Shown: positions 1-9,927, numbered from the stretch's first letter. The stretch: 64,000 nt of DNA from Echinicola arenosa (GCF_014841125.1 NZ_JACYTQ010000002.1:992001-1056000), one strand, 5' to 3'. The notes: a model not told the origin generated them from the letters alone. Program-made: numbers and translations.

Positions 1-1699
1 GGGGAATATAAGCCAATTCATACTCATGAACTGGAAAAACGCCATACCCAAATCCATTGGAATTATACAAGATGGCTTTAGGTTTAAAAAGTCCCTTTGC
101 TTCATCAACATCCATCTGCGGCTTATCCATATCCACAGTAATAACCTTCACTTCACCTTCAAAGACAAACGCCAACTCAAACACCTGCGGCCAAAAGTTA
201 TTGCTTCCATCTTCCGCCGATTGAGCAATTTTCATAGAAGAAATCTTTCCTTGATCCTCGTAATGGATAGTTTCGGAAAATACTGGCCTCCCTATTTGAT
301 TTACCCAAACATCACTCCATTTTCCCAAGTCAATCGCTGTACCTTTGTCCAAAATACTCACCAAGTCCGCCCAGGTAGCATTTCCATATTGATAGGTTTG
401 CATGTATTCTTGAATTCCCTTCTGAAAAGCTTCAACTCCCATGACTGTTTCCAATTGACGCATCATGATAGGGGCCTTATGATAAATAATATTCCCGTAC
501 AAGGTGCCCGAATATTTCAGGTTTTCCAATGGTTGTTTGATGGGATTAGTACCTTGGGTCCTATCCTCTCCATATGCTGCAGGATAATGACTGACCAAAA
601 ACAATAAGTCATGGTTGATCTCTGGAAAGGAGGGATTGACGATTTTATCCGCCATGAAATTAGCAAAGACTTCTTTTAGCCATACATCTTCAAACCAGTC
701 CATGGTCACCAAATCTCCAAACCACATATGGGCCGTCTCATGGGCGATCAATTTGGCCCTTCCCAAAAGCTGGCTATCCGTAGCAGTGGCATCCAAAAAC
801 AAACTAGGTTCTTTATATTGAATGGCTCCTACATGTTCCATCCCACCATATTGGAAAATCGGTATTGTGGCAAAATCCAACTTCTGGAAAGGAAAAGGAA
901 ATGCTGTATATTCTGCCAAATAATCCATTGACTTTTCATGGAGCTCAAAAATAGCGGGAACACTTTGTTCTACTTTTTCTTTATTGGTTTCTCTATAAAA
1001 CAATTCCATATCCAAACCAGCTCGATTTTCTTGTGCCACTTGAAATTTCCCTGCAACAAAGGAAAAAAGATAGGTGCTCATCTGATCCGTCTCTCCAAAC
1101 TGATGAATGATTTTTTCAGCCTTCTCCACTCGATTCAACTCTGATGCTCCACACATTACTTTCCAGTCTTTTGGTGCTGTTATGTTGAGTTGGTAAATGG
1201 CTTTAATATTCGGTTGATCAAAACAAGGAAAAAGTGAACGTGCCCTGTCTGGCACCAACAAGGTATAGAGGTATTCCTCATTGCGATTCAAAGAAGTTTC
1301 TCCAGCTACAAACTCAATTTGTACTTCATTATCTCCTGATTTAAGACTTTCGGCAGGCAATAAAATGTGCTCCAATTCATGTATTATTTCAGAAGTGTCT
1401 CCATTGATCATCATGGTTAGCAGGTGATCCGAAGGAGCACTAAAATCAAGGTAGATGTCCTGATTGCTTTTTGACAACTGAAAACTCAAATCCAAAGTAG
1501 CTGGTATTGGGAGTTGCTTTTCACTAGGAATATCAAAACTCATGGTATACTTTACTTCGCTGATTCGCTCTTTTCGGAAATCTGCCAGATTTTTAGCAAC
1601 ACCATCTTCCATAGGAATTTCGGTTTTTTGTGGCTCACAAGATAATAATCCAGTCAATAAGCACAATCCAAATAATATTCTTGGAGTAAACAGGTTCAT
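1..1699 (-). CDS. M1 family metallopeptidase lipoprotein (C-terminus cut by window edge)
   Basis: Zinc aminopeptidase of the M1 (gluzincin) family, probably anchored on the cell envelope to release N-terminal residues from peptides. The frame is open from an ATG at 1699 to base 1, giving about 566 visible residues; the C-terminus lies outside the window. Residues 1-21 form a lipoprotein signal ending in LLSC. The substrate-binding motif reads GGMEH at about 285-289 where the classical form is GxMEN. The zinc site is HETAH (320-324) with the third ligand Glu343 exactly 18 residues after His324. It is divergent from the YfcC transporter gene, with a shared 190 bp promoter region. Family assignment is firm; the substrate is unknown. 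Confidence 0.93.
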   Translation of the reverse strand, partial: MNLFTPRILFGLCLLTGLLSCEPQKTEIPMEDGVAKNLADFRKERISEVKYTMSFDIPSEKQLPIPATLDLSFQLSKSNQDIYLDFSAPSDHLLTMMINGDTSEIIHELEHILLPAESLKSGDNEVQIEFVAGETSLNRNEEYLYTLLVPDRARSLFPCFDQPNIKAIYQLNITAPKDWKVMCGASELNRVEKAEKIIHQFGETDQMSTYLFSFVAGKFQVAQENRAGLDMELFYRETNKEKVEQSVPAIFELHEKSMDYLAEYTAFPFPFQKLDFATIPIFQYGGMEHVGAIQYKEPSLFLDATATDSQLLGRAKLIAHETAHMWFGDLVTMDWFEDVWLKEVFANFMADKIVNPSFPEINHDLLFLVSHYPAAYGEDRTQGTNPIKQPLENLKYSGTLYGNIIYHKAPIMMRQLETVMGVEAFQKGIQEYMQTYQYGNATWADLVSILDKGTAIDLGKWSDVWVNQIGRPVFSETIHYEDQGKISSMKIAQSAEDGSNNFWPQVFELAFVFEGEVKVITVDMDKPQMDVDEAKGLFKPKAILYNSNGFGYGVFPVHEYELAYIP

Positions 1700-1889
1700 A
1701 TAAACAGACTAAAGTTTGATTTGGAATATTCGATCCCGAACTTATTAATTTCTGTCAACTTTCCTTTTACCATCAATCAAAAACGCTTGGAACTTCTCCC
1801 TAATTTTTCAAAAAGCCATTATTTAAAACTTTCACCTGTAGCGATTTATACCAATTATCCTTAATTTATAATACACTTAGCTCTCACCT

Positions 1890-3224
1890 ATGCGAAAATT
1901 CCCCAATGCCTTGGTCATCATGTTGGGCTTTATTCTTTTTGTAAGCTTGCTGACTTATGTTCTTCCAAAAGGCGAATACCAACGTGTTCATAATCCAGAC
2001 CTTGGGTATGTTACGGTCGTTCCAAACTCCTATTCTCAGATCGAAGCACCATCCATTACTGTTGGGCAAATCCTACTTTCAATTCCCGAAGGCATTACTG
2101 GAAGGGCAGAATTAATCGCTTTGATATTCCTGTTGGGAGGCGCTTTCTTTGTAGTAGATAGAACAGGAGCATTTAAGGATGGCATCCAATTCATAACCGA
2201 TAAACTACAGGGAAAGGAATCCGTTGCGCTGGCCATCGTCTCCTTACTGTTTACCACAGGTGGTGCTCTTAATGGCCTTCAAGAAGAAATCATTGCCATG
2301 GTTCCGGTTTTATTGTTTTTTGCAAACCGGCTGGGTTATAATTCATTAGTCGCAGTTGGAATCAGCTATGGTGCAGCCGTGGTAGGTTCTTCCTTTAGCC
2401 CAATGAATCCCTTTGGTGTGGCTGTAGCCCAAAAAGCAGCTGAAATCCCTCTCTTTTCTGGTAGTATCTATCGCATTGTAATTTTAATTCTAGCCTACCT
2501 GCTGTGGACCACTCTGATCATCCGTTATGCACAAAAAAACCGGGTTGAAAAAGTAAAAAAAGAACAAGCCGAAAAACATCAGATGGATGGAAAAAGTATC
2601 CTGATCCTCTGCCTTACCGCCCTTGCCTTTGTGATTGTAATTTATGGATTAGTGGTCTTGGAATGGGGGTTCAATGAAATGTCAGCTGAGTTTTTTCTTT
2701 TAGGAATCATAGCTGGCTTAGTAGGAAAACTGGGACTCAATGGTACTGCCGAATCCTTCATTCAAGGTTTTAAAGAAATGACTTTTGCGGCCATCATCAT
2801 TGGTTTGGCCAATAGTATCACTTTAATCTTGCAACAGGGAATGATTATCGACACCATTATTTATGGATTATTTACCCCCTTGCAGTATTTACCCAAGAGT
2901 ATCGCAACCCTATTTATGATGGCCGCACAGGCCTTGCTGCATTTTCCCGTTCCGAGTTATTCTGCCCAAGCCATCATGACCATGCCTATCTTAGCACCTT
3001 TGGCAGATCTCATGGGCATTTCAAGACAAGTCTGTGTCCTCGCCTATCAATATGGAGCTATTATGATGGACATGCTTATCCCCACCAATGGAGCACTAAT
3101 GGCTGTCATCAGCATTGCCGGTATTTCCTTTAACAAATGGTTTGCTTTTGCGCTTAAGCTTACTTTGATACTCATGGGCTTGGGGATTGTAGCAATTATT
3201 ATTGCCATCAATATTGGATACTGA
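1890..3224 (+). CDS. YfcC family transporter (putative basic amino acid / C4-dicarboxylate-type antiporter)
   Basis: Inner-membrane secondary transporter of 444 aa with about 10-12 hydrophobic segments. The N-terminus (PNALVIMLGFILFVSLLTYV, then PKGEY) is characteristic of the YfcC (COG1288) group. Glycine- and proline-rich membrane motifs such as GAAVVGSSFSPMNPFGVAVA are visible around residues 160-180. Members are annotated as putative arginine/ornithine or dicarboxylate carriers, but few have been tested, so the substrate here is inference. Divergence from an M1 peptidase and convergence with a DPP-IV-like peptidase suggest a role in uptake or exchange of peptide breakdown products. The start is the first ATG, with an AT-rich leader. 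Confidence 0.85.
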   Translation: MRKFPNALVIMLGFILFVSLLTYVLPKGEYQRVHNPDLGYVTVVPNSYSQIEAPSITVGQILLSIPEGITGRAELIALIFLLGGAFFVVDRTGAFKDGIQFITDKLQGKESVALAIVSLLFTTGGALNGLQEEIIAMVPVLLFFANRLGYNSLVAVGISYGAAVVGSSFSPMNPFGVAVAQKAAEIPLFSGSIYRIVILILAYLLWTTLIIRYAQKNRVEKVKKEQAEKHQMDGKSILILCLTALAFVIVIYGLVVLEWGFNEMSAEFFLLGIIAGLVGKLGLNGTAESFIQGFKEMTFAAIIIGLANSITLILQQGMIIDTIIYGLFTPLQYLPKSIATLFMMAAQALLHFPVPSYSAQAIMTMPILAPLADLMGISRQVCVLAYQYGAIMMDMLIPTNGALMAVISIAGISFNKWFAFALKLTLILMGLGIVAIIIAINIGY

Positions 3225-3240
3225 AGAGACTTTACCTAAA

Positions 3241-3281
3241 AAACAGGTAGAGGATTTATGCTTAGATTCCCCTACCTGTTT
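3241..3281. terminator. Bidirectional hairpin terminator between convergent genes
   Basis: The arms aaacaggtag (3241-3250) and ctacctgttt (3272-3281) are perfectly complementary. On the minus strand the stem is followed by a run of T, so it would end the S9 peptidase transcript; on the plus strand it follows the YfcC stop codon by 16 bases. Inferred from structure only. Confidence 0.7.
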
Positions 3282-3308
3282 ATTCAATACCAAGTCATTT
3301 CTTTAAGA

Positions 3309-5555
3309 TCAATCATTCACAGGAACATGCTCCATTAAATAATTGGTCAATAGTGTGTAAAGGTGCCTTCTCGTGTTTGGCCCCTCATAAATCCCATGGC
3401 TTCTGTTTGGATAGGCCATCATATCGAATTGCTTGTTATAGCGGATTAATTCATTGACTAACAATTCCTGGCTTTGGTAATGTACATTGTCATCATTGGT
3501 TCCATGAACCAATAGCAAATCACCCTGTAAGTTTTTGGCATAGGTGATAGGTGAACCCTTGATGAAATCTTGCAAATTTTCCTGTGGCAATCCCATGTAA
3601 CGTTCTTGATAAATATTGTCATAGATCAATTGCATGGACACCCCTGCCACAGCCATACCCACTTTATAAATCTCTGGGTGCTTGAATAGCAGGTTTTGGG
3701 TCATGGAACCTCCTCCGCTCCAGCCCCACACCGCTACACGCTCAGGATCAATAAAGCTATATTTGCTCAAAACCTTCTTGCCCGCCATGGCCTGATCCTC
3801 TGCATTGATAACACCTACTTTTCGGTAAATACTTTTACGCCACTCACTGCCTTTTAAGCATGGCGTTCCGCGATTATCCATATCGATGATGATATAACCC
3901 TTTTGTGCTAACATGATATTCCACAATCCCACAAAATTGTCTGTGGCTACCGCTCCCCATGGCTCACCATAAACATGAAAGAGCACTGGGTATTTTTTTG
4001 ATGCATCAAAACCTACTGGCTTGATCATTCTTCCATCCACTTGTACACCCTCATCTGTAGTCACTCGAAAAAACTCCACCTCTGGCAATGCCAAATTAGC
4101 CAATTGATGTTTGTAGGTTGCATTATCTTCCAATGTCCTTACTTCTTCATGCTTCTCTAAATCGATCAAATGATAGGTATTTGGAGACAAGGCTTTACTA
4201 TGGGTAAGTATGGCAAACTCCCCATTGGGTGAGCAATTGTACAAATTGATCCCAGCCAGCTCATCTGGCGTCAACCTGCTGATTTTACCTTTGCCTTTTA
4301 GGTCTGTTTTATACAGATATCTTTGGGTGGTATTCTCTGGTGAAGCGTGAAAGAAAAGCTCTTTCTCGGTCATACCTGCAATGGAAGCCACATCAAATTC
4401 CGATGGAGTAAGTAAAGTTTTATCTCCGCTCATGATGTCCACCTTGTATACATGTCGCCATCCATCATTTTCTGTCATTCTCAGAAAAGCAGTGCCATTA
4501 TCCACCAGCTTCAAATCATTCTCTTCCCAACCTCCCGCAGAAACATCGGGATAATAAATATCCACCCAAGTATCTTCTGTCTCTACATATACTTCTTTTA
4601 GTTCTTCAGAAATGACATTGTAACGCCACACCGTCAGCTTACTTTGATGACGGTTCAATTGCTGGATCAAAAGTGTTTCAGCATCCACCCACTGCATCCC
4701 AGGAATATAATTTTGGATGCTGGAACCAGGAATGGGAATCCACTGGACTTCCTCTCCAGACAAGCCAACAAGACCAATTTTCACTGAAGAAGGATCCTGA
4801 CCTACCTTAGGATACTGCAATGGAATCAATTCGGAGTAAACGGAATCGATATTATTGATCATATAAAAAGTACCCACTTTGGAAATATCAAAATTCCAAA
4901 ATGCCAATTGCTGGCCAGAAGGGCTCCACCTAAAACCATCCCGAGCCCCAAACTCCTCTTCATATGCCCAGTCAAAGGTGCCATTGATAATTTCCTCTCC
5001 ACCACTTTTTGTCAGCTGCGTAACAGAACCCGTTTCCAAATCCTCCACATAAAGGTTAAAATTATAAACATAGGCAGCTTTCTTTTGGTCCTCAGAAAAC
5101 TTAGCAAACATCAATGAAGAAGCAGGAAAGTCAGAGCCTAATTGACTCAATTCACCACTTTCCAAATCCAGCACCCAGTAATCCCCTTTCGTATTAGCTC
5201 TCCAAACCCGGGAAGAGTTGGTAAAAATCATCAGTTTGGTTTTATCGGGGGAAAAATCAAAACTTTCCACGCCTATGGAGCTATTTTTCCCATTTGGAAA
5301 AAGTTGGTTTCCCTCCACTAATAGGCTTCTTTCTCCTGAGGATGTGGTGTATTTGGCAATTTCCGGCAACCCTTCTGTATTTTGCTCCACCACTGCATAG
5401 GCCTCTCCTCCATCTACCCATTGCAGGGCAGGCAAACCTGATTGTCTAAATTCATTGGAATAAATGCGGTCCAAAGTCAGTTGGGCATCTTGACCTGAAA
5501 CCAGCAAAGGCACACAGCTTATCACCCAAGCCACAAGAATTAATCTCTTTTTCAT
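3309..5555 (-). CDS. S9 family peptidase, DPP-IV type
   Basis: Exported serine peptidase of 748 aa that would remove X-Pro or X-Ala dipeptides from peptide N-termini in the periplasm. An N-terminal signal peptide ends near SGQ (residue about 22). The DPP-IV beta-propeller occupies about residues 30-500 and contains the double-glutamate motif YEEEF that binds the substrate amino terminus. The alpha/beta-hydrolase domain carries Ser613 in GWSGGG, Asp688 in HGTNDDN and His720 in RSHG. Length and all catalytic residues fit dipeptidyl-peptidase IV of Bacteroidota. It converges with the YfcC transporter and ends at a shared hairpin terminator. The isolated AT-rich 5' region suggests its own promoter. 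Confidence 0.93.
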   Translation of the reverse strand: MKKRLILVAWVISCVPLLVSGQDAQLTLDRIYSNEFRQSGLPALQWVDGGEAYAVVEQNTEGLPEIAKYTTSSGERSLLVEGNQLFPNGKNSSIGVESFDFSPDKTKLMIFTNSSRVWRANTKGDYWVLDLESGELSQLGSDFPASSLMFAKFSEDQKKAAYVYNFNLYVEDLETGSVTQLTKSGGEEIINGTFDWAYEEEFGARDGFRWSPSGQQLAFWNFDISKVGTFYMINNIDSVYSELIPLQYPKVGQDPSSVKIGLVGLSGEEVQWIPIPGSSIQNYIPGMQWVDAETLLIQQLNRHQSKLTVWRYNVISEELKEVYVETEDTWVDIYYPDVSAGGWEENDLKLVDNGTAFLRMTENDGWRHVYKVDIMSGDKTLLTPSEFDVASIAGMTEKELFFHASPENTTQRYLYKTDLKGKGKISRLTPDELAGINLYNCSPNGEFAILTHSKALSPNTYHLIDLEKHEEVRTLEDNATYKHQLANLALPEVEFFRVTTDEGVQVDGRMIKPVGFDASKKYPVLFHVYGEPWGAVATDNFVGLWNIMLAQKGYIIIDMDNRGTPCLKGSEWRKSIYRKVGVINAEDQAMAGKKVLSKYSFIDPERVAVWGWSGGGSMTQNLLFKHPEIYKVGMAVAGVSMQLIYDNIYQERYMGLPQENLQDFIKGSPITYAKNLQGDLLLVHGTNDDNVHYQSQELLVNELIRYNKQFDMMAYPNRSHGIYEGPNTRRHLYTLLTNYLMEHVPVND

Positions 5556-5818
5556 AGGTATATTTGATCATATTGAAATTGGCAATATCAGCCAATTTGA
5601 AAATAACCATAATAATCAGAAGTTTCCAGCTGACTCTTGACCATTTGGGGATTTGGTCAATCCTGTACCAATAATCGCTAATTTGGTTTTACCCAAAAAG
5701 ATGCTTCTTAACGCTACCTAAAAAGTTTCGAAAAATTCGACTATAAAAATTAGCGCAGTACCCAGCATACTCAAAAAACTTTATAGTAGCTATGCCATGA
5801 ATCACCACCTTTGATGTG

Positions 5819-6007
5819 CTACTTGCTCAACTTGTTAAAGATCTTTTTATCTTCTCTTAAAATCTTATTAAGCCGATGTGTAAAGCGCAAAAGCTTTGTT
5901 TTGTTTTTCTTCTGGCTATTAACCACATCATCTAGCCCTTCAAAAATCTCGTCAGGTATTTTATCAACGATTTTGTGAATCTCGGAATTAATTTCTTCTC
6001 TATCCAT
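5819..6007 (-). CDS. Small hypothetical helical protein (62 aa)
   Basis: Short open frame from an ATG at 6007. The protein is charged and predicted helical: an N-terminal half with an EIHKIVDKIPDEIFEGLDDV pattern, followed by a Lys/Arg-rich half. The N-terminal pattern is reminiscent of small antitoxin-like or DUF2281-like proteins, but I see no toxin partner next to it. It stands alone: the SnoaL-like gene upstream ends 386 bp away, across a very AT-rich gap. It could be a real small gene or a chance frame in AT-rich DNA; coherent codon use and the heptad-like helix favour a gene. Confidence 0.45.
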   Translation of the reverse strand: MDREEINSEIHKIVDKIPDEIFEGLDDVVNSQKKNKTKLLRFTHRLNKILREDKKIFNKLSK

Positions 6008-6393
6008 AAGTGCAAATATAACATTTTTCAGATAAACCTTGAAGTATTCAGCAACTTATACTTCTGTACTTATAAAATATTAAAATATAATTTATACTTA
6101 AAACAGTCTAATATTCTGTAAATTGAAAATAAAACAAAATATTACACATACCAAATCTACTTCCATTTACTTCAATATTTATATTACTTTACCAATAATA
6201 TTTATACTTATTAATATTTTAAACTTAATAAAAAATTAATTTTATCTAAATAGACAACTATATTCCGCTTTGGTTTCAAAGTATACTTGATTCTATTTTT
6301 GTCTCAAAATGACCTTATTAAGCAAGTACGCCAAAATTATATTTTTTAATAAAATTGTTTAAAATCCTTATTCCTTGTTTCGTTTCCACTCAC
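6008..6393. other. AT-rich intergenic region
   Basis: Nearly 400 bases without a convincing gene. Most of it is A and T with many TATA/TTAATA stretches, strikingly poorer in G and C than the flanks. It would contain the promoter of the 62-aa gene on the minus strand and the 3' end of the SnoaL-like transcript. I see no clear hairpin with a T-run, no repeat unit and no RNA gene. Confidence 0.6.
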
Positions 6394-6771
6394 TCAAAAC
6401 ATGCCATTTTCATTAGGCATATCCTTTGGAACAGGTTGGGAAAAATCCCATAGTTCTAGGATTTTTTCACCTTCAAATCTGAAAATATGCATTACGGCTG
6501 CACCCAAATCTTTAGAATCCTGACGAAAGTGTGAATGGACAGCCACCAATTCACCATCTTCCAAAACTCTTTTGATCTCGAAAATCTTATGGGGCATCTG
6601 CTGTGCATTTTCCTCCATGGCCACCATCAACGTTTCAGCATCTCCTTTGAAATAGGCATTATGATGGATAAAGTTCTTTGAAGCATATTGATCAAAGGCC
6701 TTTCTTGAATCACCTTTGGCACATAAGGTTAAAAATTCCTGGGCTATTTGTTTTTTTTGTTTCTGACTCAT
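6394..6771 (-). CDS. SnoaL-like / NTF2-fold protein
   Basis: Small cytoplasmic protein of 125 aa in the SnoaL-like (nuclear transport factor 2) superfamily, which includes ketosteroid-isomerase-like enzymes and ligand-binding proteins. Seen features are the N-terminal helix FLTLCAKGDSRKAFDQYAS, a FIHHNAYFKGD turn and the C-terminal strand LVAVHSHFRQD followed by IFRFEGEKILELWDF. Its start codon overlaps the stop of the upstream glycosyltransferase by four bases (ATGA), so the two are probably translationally coupled. The family does not predict the substrate; no functional link with the membrane enzyme is evident beyond coupling. Confidence 0.85.
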   Translation of the reverse strand: MSQKQKKQIAQEFLTLCAKGDSRKAFDQYASKNFIHHNAYFKGDAETLMVAMEENAQQMPHKIFEIKRVLEDGELVAVHSHFRQDSKDLGAAVMHIFRFEGEKILELWDFSQPVPKDMPNENGMF

Positions 6772-8321
6772 CTTTTATACTTTCCCTTTTCTACTCCCAT
6801 AAGTTTTTTATAATGTTCCTTTACCACTACTGTAGGATGCTGGCAAAGATAAATATTGGTGCCATTTTCCCGGAAATAAGGATTGTCAATGGTCTTCACC
6901 AACTCTACCTTTTTAAAAAATACAGGTAACATTTCATTGCTACCGTCTTCATCACCCGGATCATGATCCACCAAGATAAAGTATTCCTTGGACAAACTAT
7001 CCGGTGACCAAAACACAAAACTTCCATTGGTAGAAATGGGCTGGGGAACATTAACACTTTTTCCATAGAACATCACTGCACCAGCTTGACCATAATTATT
7101 GCAAAATATATCTACATTATCCTTATTCTCCGGCCCCAAATCTTTATAGACACTTGCTACAGCTTCTCCCAATTCCTTCCATCCTGTCATATCGGCCATA
7201 TCCTGTGGAATTTTATGGTAATTGCCATCTTCCCAGCGATGAGATGATTTGCCCGCGATATTTTCAGCACGCACTAATGGAATACCATCATAGGGAATCG
7301 ATAAATAAAGTCCAGCAAACATTAAGACAAGCAAAAACACGGTAGTAGGTATTGCCCATTTTCCAGTATATTTTTCTACATGGTAAGCCCCAAAAGCAAA
7401 AAGCATCGGATAAGCGCCCAGCGTGTAGTAAGCCTTTCCGCTTCCAGCAATTTGCAAGAACACTACAATTAGAAATGTCAAACCAAACACTTGGAAAGTT
7501 CTTTCTTTAGGGTGAAAAAGTAACAGTATTAAAGCCATCAGCCAAAGCAGCAATGCTTGTGCATTCATTATCAATTGGGCAATCAAAAAATCAGAAATCC
7601 TCACATTGACCAGCTGGGTCTCCCTCAATGCTTTCATATGCATCATCACGGGCCAGGTGTGTTGATATTGCCAAATCAAATTAGGCAAAATAATAGCAAT
7701 GGCCAGCAAGCAAGCCCAGAGAAAGTACTTGTTCAGGTAAAGCTGACGATGTTTGCTGAAGGCCAAGGCTAGCAGAAAGCCTGCAAAGAAAAATACGATG
7801 GAATATTTATTCAAAAAACCCAAACCAAAGGTCATTGCCAACCAAAACCAGTATTTTGGATCATTTCGATGAATCAACCTCAAAACAAAATAAGCTGACC
7901 AAAGCCAAAAAAAGTGATTAAAACTCACTGGTTGAAACAGGGAGTTGGTATGCAAATAAGCTGGAGAAAGCAGATAGGCCAGACAAGCCAAGCTCACGGC
8001 TTTCCATTTACCTCTCAGCTCTACTACCATCAAGCCAACCAAAAAAACATTCAAAGCACCAATCAACGCTGGAAAGAACCGCAAAGCAAAAGTAGTGTGA
8101 CCAAAGATTGTAGTGGCCAATTTTCCTATTGCTCCCACTAGGGGAGGAACGGCAATAAATCCCCAGTCTAAATGCTCACTCTGTGCATAATACAGATAAG
8201 CATCTCGATGCAACTCATAATGATCATAGGTCATAAAGTGCACCAATAGCTTTAGCAGTGCAAAAGACGCGATAAGGTAGATCAGGTTTTTCCTGTTGGA
8301 AAGGAAAGTTGTTTTTGTCAT
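6768..8321 (-). CDS. ArnT/PMT-like GT39-family glycosyltransferase, integral membrane
   Basis: Integral membrane glycosyltransferase of 517 aa with about 10-12 transmembrane segments, of the type that moves a sugar from a polyprenyl phosphate donor onto a lipid or protein at the periplasmic face. The first periplasmic loop carries HRDAYLYY with the expected acidic residue, followed by LDWGFIAVPPLVG, both typical of the PMT_2 domain. The soluble C-terminal part (about 370-517) includes NNYGQAGAVMFYG, seen in bacterial dolichyl-phosphate-mannose-type enzymes. Donor and acceptor cannot be read from sequence. It is the first gene of a two-gene unit with the SnoaL-like gene. Confidence 0.87.
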   Translation of the reverse strand: MTKTTFLSNRKNLIYLIASFALLKLLVHFMTYDHYELHRDAYLYYAQSEHLDWGFIAVPPLVGAIGKLATTIFGHTTFALRFFPALIGALNVFLVGLMVVELRGKWKAVSLACLAYLLSPAYLHTNSLFQPVSFNHFFWLWSAYFVLRLIHRNDPKYWFWLAMTFGLGFLNKYSIVFFFAGFLLALAFSKHRQLYLNKYFLWACLLAIAIILPNLIWQYQHTWPVMMHMKALRETQLVNVRISDFLIAQLIMNAQALLLWLMALILLLFHPKERTFQVFGLTFLIVVFLQIAGSGKAYYTLGAYPMLFAFGAYHVEKYTGKWAIPTTVFLLVLMFAGLYLSIPYDGIPLVRAENIAGKSSHRWEDGNYHKIPQDMADMTGWKELGEAVASVYKDLGPENKDNVDIFCNNYGQAGAVMFYGKSVNVPQPISTNGSFVFWSPDSLSKEYFILVDHDPGDEDGSNEMLPVFFKKVELVKTIDNPYFRENGTNIYLCQHPTVVVKEHYKKLMGVEKGKYKR

Positions 8322-8443
8322 ATAAGGTTAGAAAAGCCTTCTATTTGGCAATGCATTACAAATCAACCCCCAATCTAAAACATATGCTCCAGTTATAAGC
8401 GCTTGATAATAAATAAATTTAACCATTCAATTTGCCCAAAATC

Positions 8444-9880
8444 ATGAAAAAGCCTCATCATTCTATAAGCCATTTTCTGTTGGCTTTGCTCTTATTTGGA
8501 ACATTATCTGCTTGCTCGGATCAAGCTGACCAAAAGCCTGTTGAACTGACATTGTCCTCTTCCCAACTTGATTATGATGCAGATGGAGGTTCCAAAGAAA
8601 TTGCACTTACTTCGAATTCACCTTGGGAAGCCCAAACTACCGTCAATTGGCTCTCTCTTCAACCGAGCAGCGGAGATGGAAATGCCATGCTCACATTTAC
8701 ATCCACCAATAATGCTGAAACCTCCCCACGATCCACCACTTTGGAGATCAAGGCTGGAAGTATCACCAAAAGCGTCTCCATTTACCAAGCAGCTTATGAA
8801 CCTAAATTTCCTGATAATTATATTCCCGCAGACGCCAGTCAAATGCGCGACATCAGTAGTTTGGAACTAGCGCAGGAAATGGGCTTAGGCTGGAATTTGG
8901 GCAATTCCTTGGAGGCCATCGGCGGAGAAACTGCCTGGGGAAACCCATTGGTCACCAAAAGCTTGATAGATGCGGTCAAAGCTGCTGGTTTTGAGGCGGT
9001 GCGAATACCTGTCGCTTGGAGTAAATTTTCTGATGAAGCAAACTATACCATTGATGAAACATGGATGAACCGGGTCGAAGAAGTGGTCAATTATGTATTG
9101 GATAATGAACTTTACGCCATCATCAATATCCATTGGGATGGAGGTTGGATGCAGCCCACCTATGCCCAGCAGGATCAAGTAAACGAAAGGCTTTCTGCCA
9201 TGTGGATTCAAATTGCCTTGCATTTCAGGAATTATGATGACCACCTTCTGTTTGCTGGCAGCAATGAAGTACTGGTGGAAGGAGAATATGGCACGCCTAG
9301 TCCTGAAAACTATATGGTCCAAAATGGATTTAACCAAACTTTTGTGGATGCGGTTCGGTCTACTGGAGGTAGAAATACCTACCGTAACCTGGTCGTTCAA
9401 GGATACAATACCAATATTGACCATACGGTCAATTTTTTAGAAATACCTGAAGACAATACAACTGATCGATTGATGGTAGAAGTACATTATTATGATCCCT
9501 ATGAATTTGCCTTAGATGAAAACAGCATGATCAGCCAGTGGGGACCAAATGCTACGGATCCCTCTCTAACTGCCAGTTGGGGCAATGAAGCTCATGCCGA
9601 TAGTCAATTCTTAAAAATGAAAACCAAGTTTATTGATCAGGGTATTCCGGTCATTCTTGGAGAATATGGAGCAATTACTAAAATGGACTTCAAAGACCAT
9701 GAAAAATACAGAGAAGACTATATCCAGTACCTGACACAATCTATGGTCAACCATGGCTTGGTTCCTTTTTATTGGGACAATGGCTTTACAGGAAACCATG
9801 GCTTCGGTCTCTTCAATAGAGCAACCGGAGAAACAATTTATGAGGAACTGGTCCAAAACATCATGTTGGCCAAAAAATGA
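8444..9880 (+). CDS. BACON-domain lipoprotein with GH5 glycoside hydrolase domain
   Basis: Surface or periplasmic endoglycanase-like enzyme. I start it at ATG 8444 (MKKPHHS); the frame also extends to a TTG at 8432, which is less likely. The lipoprotein signal ends at LSAC. A BACON domain spans about residues 30-110, including SPWEAQTTVNWLSLQPSSGD. The GH5 domain covers about 125-475: GLGWNLGNSLEA, RIPVAWS, INIHWDGGW, the acid/base Glu275 in GSNEVLVEG and the nucleophile Glu407 in ILGEYGA. The acid/base motif reads NEV rather than the usual NEP. Cellulase, xyloglucanase or mannanase activity are all possible. It stands alone rather than in a SusCD locus. Confidence 0.9.
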   Translation: MKKPHHSISHFLLALLLFGTLSACSDQADQKPVELTLSSSQLDYDADGGSKEIALTSNSPWEAQTTVNWLSLQPSSGDGNAMLTFTSTNNAETSPRSTTLEIKAGSITKSVSIYQAAYEPKFPDNYIPADASQMRDISSLELAQEMGLGWNLGNSLEAIGGETAWGNPLVTKSLIDAVKAAGFEAVRIPVAWSKFSDEANYTIDETWMNRVEEVVNYVLDNELYAIINIHWDGGWMQPTYAQQDQVNERLSAMWIQIALHFRNYDDHLLFAGSNEVLVEGEYGTPSPENYMVQNGFNQTFVDAVRSTGGRNTYRNLVVQGYNTNIDHTVNFLEIPEDNTTDRLMVEVHYYDPYEFALDENSMISQWGPNATDPSLTASWGNEAHADSQFLKMKTKFIDQGIPVILGEYGAITKMDFKDHEKYREDYIQYLTQSMVNHGLVPFYWDNGFTGNHGFGLFNRATGETIYEELVQNIMLAKK

Positions 9881-9927
9881 CCACAGGCTGCATATTTAGC
9901 AATACACAGCCCATGGAAAACCTGAGG

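Noticed and set aside
26-607. A 193-aa plus-strand frame at the left edge
   Set aside because: It is antisense to the M1 peptidase whose motifs are readable on the minus strand; no signal or family pattern.
8432-8443. A TTG start giving four extra residues for the GH5 protein
   Set aside because: The ATG at 8444 gives a normal MKK lipoprotein signal; the TTG extension adds nothing conserved.
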